The notes under the pieces: model-generated
The model's database searches: none
Told to the model about the DNA's origin: nothing
What the model saw: the letters and a program-made list of their open reading frames with translations, nothing else
Source of the DNA: a virus
Reading direction: 5' to 3' (one strand)
IMG/VR virus record: IMGVR_UViG_3300037231_000123
Location: 1 to 39,414 of that record
DNA length: 39,414 nucleotides
Position numbers and translations under genes: made by a program
Part shown: positions 1 to 8,094 of the stretch, piece by piece
Layout: the number at the start of each line of letters is the position of its first letter
How positions within the stretch are numbered: the stretch's first letter is position 1

Positions 1-127
1 CAGCCACACCAACAATAGTCGGTACACCAGCAGTTAAAGCACTTCCAGTAGGCCGGAATTCAACTACATCTCCCGCAGCTGCAGGTATAAAGGTAACTAA
101 CAAAGTCACAATTATATTCGGAAGCGT
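1..127. repeat. Terminal direct repeat, left copy
   Basis: Bases 1-127 are identical to bases 39288-39414. The length of exactly 127 is a common assembler k-mer size, and the reading frame of the gene crossing it is continuous from 39414 back to 1. It is therefore best read as the overlap of a circular contig, giving a unit genome of 39,287 bp, and not as a biological terminal repeat. Confidence 0.95.
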
Positions 128-688
128 AGTAGTTGGAATAGCGGCAGCTAAACTAACAGCAGTAAATGTAGTTGCGTCACCGCCAGACAATACTGATATT
201 GGAGGTTGCAGCAAATATTCTAAAGCACCACCTAGATTCTGAGGCTTATGAGTTGCATATACGAAATGCGCAGCGCCATCAGTCTCAATGAATCCAATCA
301 AGCGATAAGAATCATACCCAAAAGGCAACAAGGGGAAAGCATTCCCAGTTTGAGACATCACAGTAGCAACTTGATTGTATCCGCGTGAATCACCGATAAC
401 ATAAACTGCATATTGAGTGGTCGCGCCCAACACCCCAGTATCTAGTCCGTTCACACCATTAACAGCGGAGTTTAAGAAAAGACCAGGAATATAACCATTA
501 AACAAAGTAGCCGGAAATACATTGCCCTGTAAATTAGGATAACCAATTGGCATATCGATGACATCTTGTGAATCCCGACACTGCCCAGGCGCAATACCCA
601 AAACAGTCGTGGAGGCAATAGATATATTCATTCCAGCGATATATAAATGAGCTAAGCCATATATAGGGTCGTTCTGAATAGCTGACAT
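1..688 (-). CDS. Virion protein (281 aa), N-terminal part; rest at 39130-39287
   Basis: The gene starts at ATG 688 (MSAIQNDPIYG), runs leftward off the window start and continues in frame from 39287 to a stop at 39130, giving 281 residues. It is a clear paralogue of the 283-residue product at 38260-39111. Shared blocks are CRD-(S/D)-x-D-(V/I)-x-D, G-x-LD-x-G-x-L, the near-identical YA-(V/I)-Y-(V/I)-I-x-DSRGY and (P/A)-GYD-x-(Y/K)-RLIGF. The C-terminal half is a Thr/Val/Ala-rich beta-type sequence with a shared F-x-P-x-AAGD motif. It lies in the late head operon between the HNH gene and its paralogue, so a capsid-surface or tail-attachment role is inferred. No named family was recognised. Confidence 0.85.
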   Translation of the reverse strand, partial: MSAIQNDPIYGLAHLYIAGMNISIASTTVLGIAPGQCRDSQDVIDMPIGYPNLQGNVFPATLFNGYIPGLFLNSAVNGVNGLDTGVLGATTQYAVYVIGDSRGYNQVATVMSQTGNAFPLLPFGYDSYRLIGFIETDGAAHFVYATHKPQNLGGALEYLLQPPISVLSGGDATTFTAVSLAAAIPTTTLPNIIVTLLVTFIPAAAGDVVEFRPTGSALTAGVPTIVGVA

Positions 689-698
689 AATGAGTTCC

Positions 699-1295
699 TT
701 ACTTAGTTAGGTGACTATTTTTATGAAGCTCGCGATGATGGTGTCTGCATAACCATATTATATCTAATGGCTTTGAATAATCATCATGATGCGCTTCAAT
801 ATTTTCATTTGTTCCGCAAACCTTACATGGTTCCTTAATTAAAACGCCACTTTTAATGCAGTTTCTCGTAAAAAGCCTGACATCCACTTTAAAGGTTCGT
901 TCCCTAAATTCTGGATTTTGCCTCTGTTTATCCCTGTACTTTCGATAACAATCTACGCATTGGTATGTACTATAACTTGCAAATTCATTCCCGCATCTAC
1001 ATTTACCTGTTCGATGCCTTTCTGTTCTGCCAGTTCTTAACATCCAATCCTTATTTTGTTGTGCTTTACAGGCATGGCAATATCCAACCTTAGGATTCTC
1101 TTTTACTCCACCACATTTGTAGCAGTTCGCAGCTCTTCTGCCAGAACCAAGTGGTTGAAGTCCTTTTTCAGCACGCTTCTCTGCTCTAAGTTCTTTCGAT
1201 CTTGCCTTTCGGCACTTAGTGCATCTCCACACACCTTCTTTGTCAATCTTATCTTTTTGTTCACCACATTTAGGACAAGTCATTACAACTGGCAT
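699..1295 (-). CDS. HNH endonuclease with N-terminal zinc ribbons (putative homing nuclease)
   Basis: 198 residues. The N-terminal two thirds carry repeated CxxC pairs (MTCPKCGEQK, CTKC, CYKCGG, CHAC, CRCG, CVDC) that look like several zinc-binding modules. The C-terminus has a compact HNH-type core: CKVCGTNENIEAHHDDY, then IIWLCRHHHRELH, with paired cysteines holding a zinc and the AHHDDY histidines as catalytic candidates. ATG 1295 has AAGGA seven bases upstream. The gene sits between coat and another virion gene in the late operon, a usual place for free-standing homing endonucleases that invade conserved phage genes. The gene is intact. Target specificity cannot be read from the sequence. 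Confidence 0.8.
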   Translation of the reverse strand: MPVVMTCPKCGEQKDKIDKEGVWRCTKCRKARSKELRAEKRAEKGLQPLGSGRRAANCYKCGGVKENPKVGYCHACKAQQNKDWMLRTGRTERHRTGKCRCGNEFASYSTYQCVDCYRKYRDKQRQNPEFRERTFKVDVRLFTRNCIKSGVLIKEPCKVCGTNENIEAHHDDYSKPLDIIWLCRHHHRELHKNSHLTK

Positions 1296-1353
1296 TCTAA
1301 TTCCTTCAAGACTAAAGGGATATTATCCTCTAATCTTGAAGTTGGATCAACAT

Positions 1354-2670
1354 TTATCCCTGAGAAAGAGGGATCATATATCGCATTGTATATTCTGGAA
1401 CCATTACCGAACCATGGACTTCATCATAAATCATACCGGTCTGATTTTGCCCGAATACAGAACCATACGTGAGACGTAAGCTACAAGCTGTGTCTTCATC
1501 ATATTCATTCGCTGTATCATATGGTGATTGTTCAGGCAACGCAGGCATTGCTAAATAGAATGCTTCACCACCCAAAATACCACCGCAACGATGTGATGGG
1601 AATGTTAACAACTGCATGCCAGCCGCAATTGGATTATTCAGGTTAATGCTATTGCCACCAGCCCAATTTAGCGCAGGAAGAATAGTCAAAGTCACAAGAC
1701 CCGCAGCATTAGCAGCAGAATTGGCAGTAACACGGAACTGAACAGGATTGGCTGATGGAAAATGGCCAGTAAATGTCAAATAACGCATATTAGGTTGACC
1801 TGTAACACCATCTGCAAACTGGAACATATCTGCAGAAAACACAGCATTCGCATCACTTGCTGTAGCACCTGAAACAGTGATTTGTGTCACGTTCTGACCG
1901 GTAGGGTCATTAGTAGAAACAACAGTCAATGTTTGTCCCAAAACACCAGTATTACCTGATACATGAATGGGCATTAAGTTTGACTGATAATATTCAACCT
2001 TAGGTGTGCCAAAATCACCAATTTCCCATGACATTGCAATATCATCATTTCGATGAGGAACGAATTGATTTAATCCATTACCAACAATCGCAGGAACAAC
2101 AGTATCTGGCAGATAAACCTTAATGCCCTCAGCCACAGAGCCATAGTTCTTGAAGAACATGATTGCTTGAGCTAATTGTTGATAGGAAGTTAGAGCAGTA
2201 GAACCATTACCAAAGAAGCGATAAGGACCTGAATAAGTATTTAAAGTATTGTCTACTTGACTCTTAACAGCAGAAGCCCAGTTCAATGCAACATTGCCTT
2301 CAACCTGCGTAGCCAATTCAGCAATGAAAGACTTACCAAACACACGCATGTAGTCCTCTTCACCCTTTTCTAAGTTGAAGATACGTTGTTGTGAAGTCAC
2401 TGCGAATGAACTGTTGTTTGATTGGTCAGCAACAAGCTGCAATACACGTTGGTCGGCAGGCTGAAATGCAGCAACCAAACCAGCCACAGTAGTAGCACGT
2501 GGAGGCAAATCAAAGGTTACTGTAGAGCCAAGGTTAGCTTGAACTTTATCAAAATCTTTGAATTTAGTATTAGCTGTGCTGATGTGACAACACAAGTTTT
2601 GTAACAATGCCAAACCAGAACGTTGGTATGTTTGGACTTGTTGCAAAATATTCGTAGGGAAAACCGCCAT
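1354..2670 (-). CDS. Major capsid (coat) protein, P22 gp5-like
   Basis: 438 residues, close to the 430 of P22 coat. The call rests on position directly after the scaffold gene in a portal-scaffold-coat order, on length, and on general character: a helical N-terminus, then a Val/Thr/Ala-rich central segment (about residues 245-340) that resembles the inserted I-domain of P22-type coats, then a conserved-looking C-terminus (HRCGGILGGEAFYLAMPALP). ATG 2670 follows a strong AGGAG. It forms the icosahedral shell with HK97 fold in the P22 family. No residue-level match to P22 was checked, so the family name is an inference. Confidence 0.8.
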   Translation of the reverse strand: MAVFPTNILQQVQTYQRSGLALLQNLCCHISTANTKFKDFDKVQANLGSTVTFDLPPRATTVAGLVAAFQPADQRVLQLVADQSNNSSFAVTSQQRIFNLEKGEEDYMRVFGKSFIAELATQVEGNVALNWASAVKSQVDNTLNTYSGPYRFFGNGSTALTSYQQLAQAIMFFKNYGSVAEGIKVYLPDTVVPAIVGNGLNQFVPHRNDDIAMSWEIGDFGTPKVEYYQSNLMPIHVSGNTGVLGQTLTVVSTNDPTGQNVTQITVSGATASDANAVFSADMFQFADGVTGQPNMRYLTFTGHFPSANPVQFRVTANSAANAAGLVTLTILPALNWAGGNSINLNNPIAAGMQLLTFPSHRCGGILGGEAFYLAMPALPEQSPYDTANEYDEDTACSLRLTYGSVFGQNQTGMIYDEVHGSVMVPEYTMRYMIPLSQG

Positions 2671-2715
2671 GATATAAACTCCTGACTATTAAGTAATAGT
2701 AAGGATTCAGGGCAA

Positions 2716-3423
2716 TTATCCGCGGTATTTAGCCTTCAAATCCCGCATTGACATGGTGTTGCCTGCTGAATCCGTCCCAACAGTAGAAGGTCGTTGTTGA
2801 CTCAAAGGCGAATTAGGAATGCGTGTTTTACCGGCGTTTGCATTTGCTTTAAGAGAACCCGCCAATCGCTTAGCTTCCTCTATTGCGTCTTCAGAAGACA
2901 TTAAAGCCAATTGCTCAAGTTGTGCTAATTTTCCTCGATTACGACCGAGTTCATATAGCAACTCATCCGCATTATCGACGTGCTCTGATAATAACTGAAC
3001 CACGTTTGGAAAACGTGCAAGCTTGATAGAGCCGGTTACTTGCTCAAAGTCTTCGTACTTATCTTTACCAGATTCCACTTTATCCCAGAAGTTTTTGACA
3101 ATCCGCTGAGCATTATCTTGCTCATATTTGGATTGTGATTCCGCTTGCCACGCTTCACGTTGCTTTTGGATCTCTTCTGCCGCAACTCGCTTAACTTCAG
3201 CCGCGGATAAGTGCTCTATAGAAGGTTGAGCGCTGTACTTTTGTTCAGCATATTGTGGCTGATTGGCCTGTAGTCGCCTATAGTCCTCAACCGCATCATG
3301 CTTCACACGCTTAACTATCTCATTCACTTCGGATTGCTTAAGTGTGCGCTCAACTGGTTCTGCTGGCGCGACTACTGCTGGTGCCGATTCATTACTTACA
3401 CTTTGACCTAATACCTCTTCCAT
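2716..3423 (-). CDS. Scaffolding protein
   Basis: 235 residues from ATG 3423 (MEEVLGQSV), which has AAGGA six bases upstream. An upstream GTG at 3456 lacks a site and is less likely. The protein is highly charged and predicted mostly helical or coiled, rich in E, K, Q and A, with no hydrophobic core segments, ending in a basic stretch (MRDLKAKYRG). Scaffolding proteins of P22-like phages bind coat through a basic C-terminal helix-loop-helix and leave the procapsid before packaging. The position between portal and coat supports the call. Confidence 0.75.
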   Translation of the reverse strand: MEEVLGQSVSNESAPAVVAPAEPVERTLKQSEVNEIVKRVKHDAVEDYRRLQANQPQYAEQKYSAQPSIEHLSAAEVKRVAAEEIQKQREAWQAESQSKYEQDNAQRIVKNFWDKVESGKDKYEDFEQVTGSIKLARFPNVVQLLSEHVDNADELLYELGRNRGKLAQLEQLALMSSEDAIEEAKRLAGSLKANANAGKTRIPNSPLSQQRPSTVGTDSAGNTMSMRDLKAKYRG

Positions 3424-3582
3424 CTCACATCCTTCGGTTATTGAAATCCCCACCACGGTGAATGCCCCAAATCATAGCATGGGTCTCTAGACTATTTCGC
3501 CGTCACGCTAATGCCTCGCTATATGTCACGAGTCTACATTTTTACAAGTACAGTACTATCTTGATAATCTTAACATAAATTT

Positions 3583-3608
3583 GTGCCCAAGCAAGCAGTT
3601 ATGGGCAC
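3583..3608 (-). terminator. Hairpin downstream of the 302-aa gene
   Basis: A perfect 7-bp stem (GTGCCCA / TGGGCAC) with a 12-base loop lies in the 224-bp gap between the 302-aa gene and the scaffold gene. Read leftward it is followed by AAATTTA, not a clean U-run, so it may be a partial terminator or processing site that lowers readthrough into scaffold and coat. The rest of the gap shows no convincing sigma70 promoter. Confidence 0.45.
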
Positions 3609-3647
3609 TATTGTTTTAAAATACTACTATAGTGACAAATATAGTTA

Positions 3648-4556
3648 TTAGAACACTGTATAGCCAATTACGATAGTTCCATTCAAAGCTGTGGCAGCTG
3701 TCAAATTAGTAATAGTTAATGTTGCAGTGCCAGCACCCGGAACTACTTTATAATTGAAATCGGCAGTTGTATTTGTTCCACCTTGGGTTGTTAAACCAAT
3801 AACAGATGTAGTCGTAATAAAACTATCTGTCCAGGTAATAACATAAGTAGCACCACCAGCCGTAGTTAATACAGAGGTCGTGATCGCACCCGCAACGCCA
3901 TTCGCAGTAACTGCGTTTGCAGCTTCAGTTCCATTAACTTTGGCAAGTACAATACTGCTTCCAGCCGCCATTGTTTGTGGGCCTGCATTTAATAGGAAAT
4001 TAGCAGTTGCAGCACCTGGGTCGGGAATACTAATAACCGATGCCTGTCCCATAGCAGCATTACTAATAGTCGTTGTGGTATTTCCGGTATTAGCAACACC
4101 TGCCACAACCAGCGAACCTCGAGCAGCGGTTGCCGGAAAACTAATTAATGTCCCCGCAACACCAGAAGCGCCTGCTTGCACAGAACCATTATTAATAGCA
4201 GTGCCTGTTAAATTACCCAATTGACCTGAAGTATTTGTCGAAACAACTAGATGATTCAAAATTGTTGGTAATGTTACACCGCCTGTTAAATCAGCCAATG
4301 CCAATGTAATTGTGCCGGTTCCATCAATGGATACTGTAAATAAACCGTAAGTTCCTGCGGTGGTTTGCAGATTATAAGCGTAAAGAACTTGTAAAATGTC
4401 GGTGTTAGCAAGTGGATTACTTTCAAGACTAACTTGATTCAGATAGCCAGAAGTTGTAATAGTTGCAAGTGAATCACCTGTGACCATGAACTTTTGATTA
4501 GGTAGAACGCCAACCATGCCTGGGACCTGCATGGGCAACTGGTATATTAATGACAT
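3648..4556 (-). CDS. Structural protein, head-fibre/decoration-like (302 aa)
   Basis: The N-terminus (GDSLATITTSGYLNQ) followed by DILQVLYAYN and FTVSIDGTGTITL has the pattern seen in phage head-fibre or decoration proteins, where short beta repeats follow a capsid-binding head. A phrase of the type QASVISIPDPGAATANFLL is also common in such virion proteins. The C-terminal 60 residues (TWTDSFITTT to IVIGYTVF) look like an Ig-like beta domain. It lies between the micro-gene cluster and the scaffold gene. The function is an inference from composition and place. Confidence 0.55.
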   Translation of the reverse strand: MSLIYQLPMQVPGMVGVLPNQKFMVTGDSLATITTSGYLNQVSLESNPLANTDILQVLYAYNLQTTAGTYGLFTVSIDGTGTITLALADLTGGVTLPTILNHLVVSTNTSGQLGNLTGTAINNGSVQAGASGVAGTLISFPATAARGSLVVAGVANTGNTTTTISNAAMGQASVISIPDPGAATANFLLNAGPQTMAAGSSIVLAKVNGTEAANAVTANGVAGAITTSVLTTAGGATYVITWTDSFITTTSVIGLTTQGGTNTTADFNYKVVPGAGTATLTITNLTAATALNGTIVIGYTVF

Positions 4557-4577
4557 GATTGTATATTCCTTATTTAA

Positions 4578-4769
4578 TTAAGCTTTGCGTGGAGTCAAAG
4601 AAGCGCCAGTACGTTTGAAACCAGCATCGCTTCTATGAGCATGTTTCATGCAGCCTTGATGGCCTTCATGGTCAGCTGCCATTCTTTCGCTTTTGCGCTG
4701 AAGAACCCGACTAATGCCTTCTTGATGACTGTCTTTAACGCGGCGATTGTCTTGCATTCTATCTTTCAT
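4578..4769 (-). CDS. Small basic, His-rich protein (63 aa)
   Basis: 63 residues, strongly charged (K, R, D, E, H), with no hydrophobic segment. ATG 4769 has AGGAG six bases upstream. It is the last of a chain of micro-genes between portal and the head-fibre-like gene. No family recognised. A virion-associated or DNA-binding role is possible because of its basic nature. Confidence 0.6.
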   Translation of the reverse strand: MKDRMQDNRRVKDSHQEGISRVLQRKSERMAADHEGHQGCMKHAHRSDAGFKRTGASLTPRKA

Positions 4770-4782
4770 TTTGTTCTCCTAG

Positions 4783-4965
4783 TTATTTTTTCTTCATTTT
4801 ACCGAGCGTTTCAGCGAGAACAGCACGCTTGCGCTCTAAGGGGTTCTTGCTATGTTCAGCTTTTTTAATCTTGGTCTTCCCTATTTTTTTACCAAGAGGC
4901 ACATGTAACTCTTTATGTAATGCGCCTTTCTTCATATGCATCTTTTGTATGAATTTCTCAGCCAT
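4783..4965 (-). CDS. Small lysine-rich protein (60 aa)
   Basis: 60 residues, about one quarter lysine, ending in GKMKKK. ATG 4965 overlaps the stop codon of the previous gene (TAATG) and uses an AGGAG that lies inside that gene, so translation is coupled. No family recognised. The strong positive charge would suit binding to packaged DNA or to RNA. Confidence 0.6.
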   Translation of the reverse strand: MAEKFIQKMHMKKGALHKELHVPLGKKIGKTKIKKAEHSKNPLERKRAVLAETLGKMKKK

Positions 4966-5276
4966 TACTTTCTCCTAGTGTCACCTCTATCGCCATGCTT
5001 ATCGACACCTTTAGGGTCGGGACTACCAGCCTTAGGGCTTCGAGTGCCATATTTCGTAGGCTTAACCGGCTTACGGCGAGTCTTATTAGTATCATAAGCA
5101 ACCGTTTTCACGCTCTTTTTTGTAGACGCCATAGCCTTTTTTGTTACTTCTTGCTCTCTCTTATCATATGGCAATGGCTTATTCTTATTTTCAAAATCTT
5201 TTTTTATTATTTTCTTGATGAGCTTTTTGTCCTGCTTCTCATCTTTATGCACGGGCTTTTTAACTTTTGCTTTCAT
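4965..5276 (-). CDS. Very basic low-complexity protein (103 aa)
   Basis: 103 residues dominated by K, R, D and E with little hydrophobic content, for example KKLIKKIIKKDF and a histone-tail-like C-terminus (KPVKPTKYGTRSPKAG). The start at 5276 overlaps the end of the upstream gene by 17 bases. It is probably disordered. A nucleic-acid-binding or internal head protein is an inference from charge only. Confidence 0.6.
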   Translation of the reverse strand: MKAKVKKPVHKDEKQDKKLIKKIIKKDFENKNKPLPYDKREQEVTKKAMASTKKSVKTVAYDTNKTRRKPVKPTKYGTRSPKAGSPDPKGVDKHGDRGDTRRK

Positions 5277-5478
5277 CGCTAGGTATCCTCTTCAAAGAAA
5301 CATTCTTCTGGGCTCTTATCATTGTATTATCTACCGTCCAACATTCCAAACTTTCATCGATAAAACACACCCAATAAATATGATGCTCTTGAGAGTAATC
5401 AATCATTGCCATCGCATAACCATCACCTTTACCAATGACAGTCACTGGGATGGGAGGATTTAATTGCAATATACTCAT
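5260..5478 (-). CDS. Hypothetical protein (72 aa)
   Basis: 72 residues with alternating beta-type segments ([40 protein letters not shown]), suggesting a small beta-barrel. ATG 5478 shares ATGA with the stop of the 47-aa gene upstream. Phages carry similar small proteins next to portal genes, but the function is unknown. Confidence 0.6.
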   Translation of the reverse strand: MSILQLNPPIPVTVIGKGDGYAMAMIDYSQEHHIYWVCFIDESLECWTVDNTMIRAQKNVSLKRIPSDESKS

Positions 5479-5618
5479 TTTTTCTTTTTCTTTAGTTTAG
5501 ACTTTCCTGCTTCTTTCATTGCAATCGCTATTGCTTGGTTTGCAGGGCGCCCTGAATTTTCGAGCTCAGCAATGTTCTTTGACACGGCTTGTTTAGAGCG
5601 GCCCTTTACTAATGGCAT
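5475..5618 (-). CDS. Small protein of the DUF6496 type (47 aa)
   Basis: 47 residues beginning [20 protein letters not shown], with [19 protein letters not shown] and a lysine tail. This matches the widespread short phage and bacterial family that starts MPLVKG-S--A-S-NI and continues K(P)-QA-AIA. ATG 5618 overlaps the upstream stop (TAATG), and the gene ends ATGA into the next. The function of the family is not known. Confidence 0.7.
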   Translation of the reverse strand: MPLVKGRSKQAVSKNIAELENSGRPANQAIAIAMKEAGKSKLKKKKK

Positions 5619-5794
5619 TATGATTTCCCCTTATCTGTAAATACGTGCTGATAAAATCCACGACGTTCACTAGCACTTGCACCATCTAACTCACGCCTAA
5701 CACGTACCTCAAGTTGTTTACTATCTATCTTATAGACGCGCTTCAATTCAGATTGCGGCACGTTTACCAAATCAAGATAAGTTGGCTTACCCAT
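5618..5794 (-). CDS. Hypothetical micro-protein (58 aa)
   Basis: 58 residues from ATG 5794 ([17 protein letters not shown]), charged, with an EVRVRREL helix. It is linked by TGATG to the gene before and TAATG to the gene after, so it is a translationally coupled member of the portal-linked cluster. No family recognised. Confidence 0.6.
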   Translation of the reverse strand: MGKPTYLDLVNVPQSELKRVYKIDSKQLEVRVRRELDGASASERRGFYQHVFTDKGKS

Positions 5795-5958
5795 CAGTCT
5801 AACTCCTTTTTCAAGGCAACTTGTTGCTCTCTATCTAATTGGATATATGCAAAACCATCATCATCTACGACAAATGGAATCACACCAACACCAGGGATGC
5901 TCATTGCTGGATGCGGTTCTTGTTTCTCATTCGTAATACTACCTAATTCAAATATCAT
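5794..5958 (-). CDS. Hypothetical micro-protein (54 aa)
   Basis: 54 residues starting MIFELGSITNEKQE, with IPGVGVIPFVVDDDGFAYI in the middle. ATG 5958 shares ATGA with the portal stop, which implies coupled translation. No family recognised. A conserved partner of portal is plausible only from its place. Confidence 0.6.
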   Translation of the reverse strand: MIFELGSITNEKQEPHPAMSIPGVGVIPFVVDDDGFAYIQLDREQQVALKKELD

Positions 5959-8075
5959 TCTTTAGTTTCCTTTATTTTCTTGGTTTCTTGTTGTGTCTTT
6001 TTAATTTCATGAATGAGATTAAGCCTGTCATGATGGTGCCGATGGTCCATATCAATGCGCTTTATTTTAAGATCGGCATCAGTCTTATGACGCTCCGTCA
6101 TCGCCTTAACCAATCCCACACTCGCTGATGTCTCATTCATCTTTAGCTGACCTGCAGCCTTTTCTTTTTCAGCTTCAATCTTTAGCATATCGACCATAAA
6201 TTGCTTCTTATCTTTCTCTTTCTCATGCTCTAATTTCTGCATATCAACTTGCATCTTCATCATCGCAGGATTTTGTTGCGCTTCTTGTTGCTGCTGCTGC
6301 ATAGCCTGTTGCTTCATCTTCTCTTGTTCTTTAGTCCATTCAGCTACCATTGATTTAAGCTGCTCAACGCCCTTTCCTTCAATATTATCAAGCAGGAATG
6401 TCAGCCCTTTTTCTCCCATAAATTGCGCGAACGTTGGGTTCATAGACTGTAGCGCACCAACCATTTGTATGGTACGTGATTTCTGAATCTGGAAGCTAGC
6501 GCCCGCTTTAACCACGATATTTAATGCATTCGTATCAAAATCAAATGGCATTCCATCCTCTTGATTAATCTTAACGAATTGGCGTTTACCCTCTTCATCC
6601 ATTACAGGAATAGTTCGGGGAGTAGTATAATATTTAGGCAATAAATCCACATATATTTGAGCGGCTCGCTGCAATCCTTGCATGAATCCAACTACATAAG
6701 GCATCGCGGCAGAATTAGATTGCGTAGCGCCCTCAACAATGGCTACACCAGATAACTGATTATCATTAATTCCCAATGAAGCATCATAAGAACCCAGTAT
6801 TTGCTCCATAAGTGAATCAGCACCTGTAAACGCTTGCACAATTTCAGGAGGCGCCGGCACACGTTGAACTTCACGGATTGGATTGCTAATAGGCAATTCT
6901 GGATTTGATTCATGGACACTGTTAAATACATAATTGCTAGCCTTCTGAACATCGGTATAAGCCGCTAACCATTGTTCTTCTTTTGGCAATGCTTCCTTCG
7001 CTATCATTACTTTATGTTGGACTGTGTTTTCAATCTCATTTGCCAGCGCAATGCCCGCAAAGTTCTTCAAGCGTTGAGCGCCTTTTGCATGAAATACATA
7101 GGGCAAGCATACTTGGCGAATATTGCCATTTTTATGATTTTTAACGAGGGTACTAGAGCCATCAACGAACACCAGAGGTAGCATTGAATAATCTGTTTCT
7201 TCGTACTCTATAACCTGATTTTCAACCAACCGATACCGAACAATAGTATCAATTAATGTCTTACGTTCATTAGTAATGACAGGGGGCACTGTAAAATCAT
7301 CGGTCCACTCTTTGACCATTTTATTATATTCGGTTTTCGTCATGACCTTGCCGTCACGCGTCTGTACTATCGTCTTTTCTTTCTTAACTTTCTCGTAATA
7401 ATCGGCAACTAATACTATCTGGGTATTATCATTTATATAAGACCAATTAAATCCCGCAAAATCACGCGAAAAGCTGATGGTTTCGATGGATATATCCGGA
7501 TATTCTTCGATGAATTCATCTTTAGATTTAGGGAAGAGTTCGGCACAGAATGTGCCATCACCTTTGTGACTGAACTTAGCGAGCTTATCGAAAACTGCTA
7601 ATGTAGGTTCGGCTCTTTCGATTTTAATCACAGGGTCCAGGCTCATAGAATTAGCATAATCGGGATAGAGTTTAAAGCAGCTAAAGCCGCCTATGAGTAA
7701 ATCCTTATAAACTTGATATCTTGTATGGTGATTATCAATATCTAATAGTGTGTGGCGTAGATGTTGCTCCACGACTTTCATAGTTAACCAATCGGCTTTT
7801 TCTTCATCGTCGGCGGTCACCATTATATCTGGTTCTTGTTTGCTGAATTCGCCGAGTAGGCGTGCGACGCGACTAGCTAAGGTATTAAATTCTAATTGAG
7901 GTCTGTTTAGTGTTTGTAATAGGGTAATGTCATCGGGAGTTAGATTGGATTCGCACACAAAACGTACGAATTCATTAAAGCGATCGTAATTTTCTCTAAA
8001 ATATTCATATGAGTTTTTAATACGCTTTTTAATGCGCGCAAGTTGTTCTTGTTTTTCGGGTGCAACTGGCTTCAC
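5955..8075 (-). CDS. Portal protein, P22-like
   Basis: 706 residues, near the 725 of P22 gp1 and much larger than siphovirus portals. The N-terminus is helical (YEYFRENYDRFNEFVRFV), followed by RPQLEFNTLASRVARLLGE, typical of P22-type portals. The C-terminus is a long Q/K/E-rich coiled coil (about residues 590-706), matching the barrel helix of P22 portal. The start is a GTG at 8075 with AAGGA seven to eight bases upstream, since no ATG is in frame nearby. It forms the dodecameric ring for DNA entry. It follows terL and precedes the micro-gene chain with an ATGA overlap. Confidence 0.88.
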   Translation of the reverse strand: MKPVAPEKQEQLARIKKRIKNSYEYFRENYDRFNEFVRFVCESNLTPDDITLLQTLNRPQLEFNTLASRVARLLGEFSKQEPDIMVTADDEEKADWLTMKVVEQHLRHTLLDIDNHHTRYQVYKDLLIGGFSCFKLYPDYANSMSLDPVIKIERAEPTLAVFDKLAKFSHKGDGTFCAELFPKSKDEFIEEYPDISIETISFSRDFAGFNWSYINDNTQIVLVADYYEKVKKEKTIVQTRDGKVMTKTEYNKMVKEWTDDFTVPPVITNERKTLIDTIVRYRLVENQVIEYEETDYSMLPLVFVDGSSTLVKNHKNGNIRQVCLPYVFHAKGAQRLKNFAGIALANEIENTVQHKVMIAKEALPKEEQWLAAYTDVQKASNYVFNSVHESNPELPISNPIREVQRVPAPPEIVQAFTGADSLMEQILGSYDASLGINDNQLSGVAIVEGATQSNSAAMPYVVGFMQGLQRAAQIYVDLLPKYYTTPRTIPVMDEEGKRQFVKINQEDGMPFDFDTNALNIVVKAGASFQIQKSRTIQMVGALQSMNPTFAQFMGEKGLTFLLDNIEGKGVEQLKSMVAEWTKEQEKMKQQAMQQQQQEAQQNPAMMKMQVDMQKLEHEKEKDKKQFMVDMLKIEAEKEKAAGQLKMNETSASVGLVKAMTERHKTDADLKIKRIDMDHRHHHDRLNLIHEIKKTQQETKKIKETKE

Positions 8076-8094
8076 ATTAGAGTCCTTACGTGAA

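Noticed and set aside
1-127. Biological direct terminal repeat of the packaged DNA
   Set aside because: The length of 127 equals a common assembler k-mer, it lies inside a gene, and P22/Sf6-like terminases package headfuls. Overlap of a circular contig is simpler.
1056-1479. Rightward open frames opposite the HNH and coat genes
   Set aside because: They read antisense through two well-supported genes and have no start signals.
3880-4224. Rightward 114-codon open frame opposite the 302-aa gene
   Set aside because: No Shine-Dalgarno, and the sequence is the complement of Ala/Thr/Val-rich codons of a well-supported gene.
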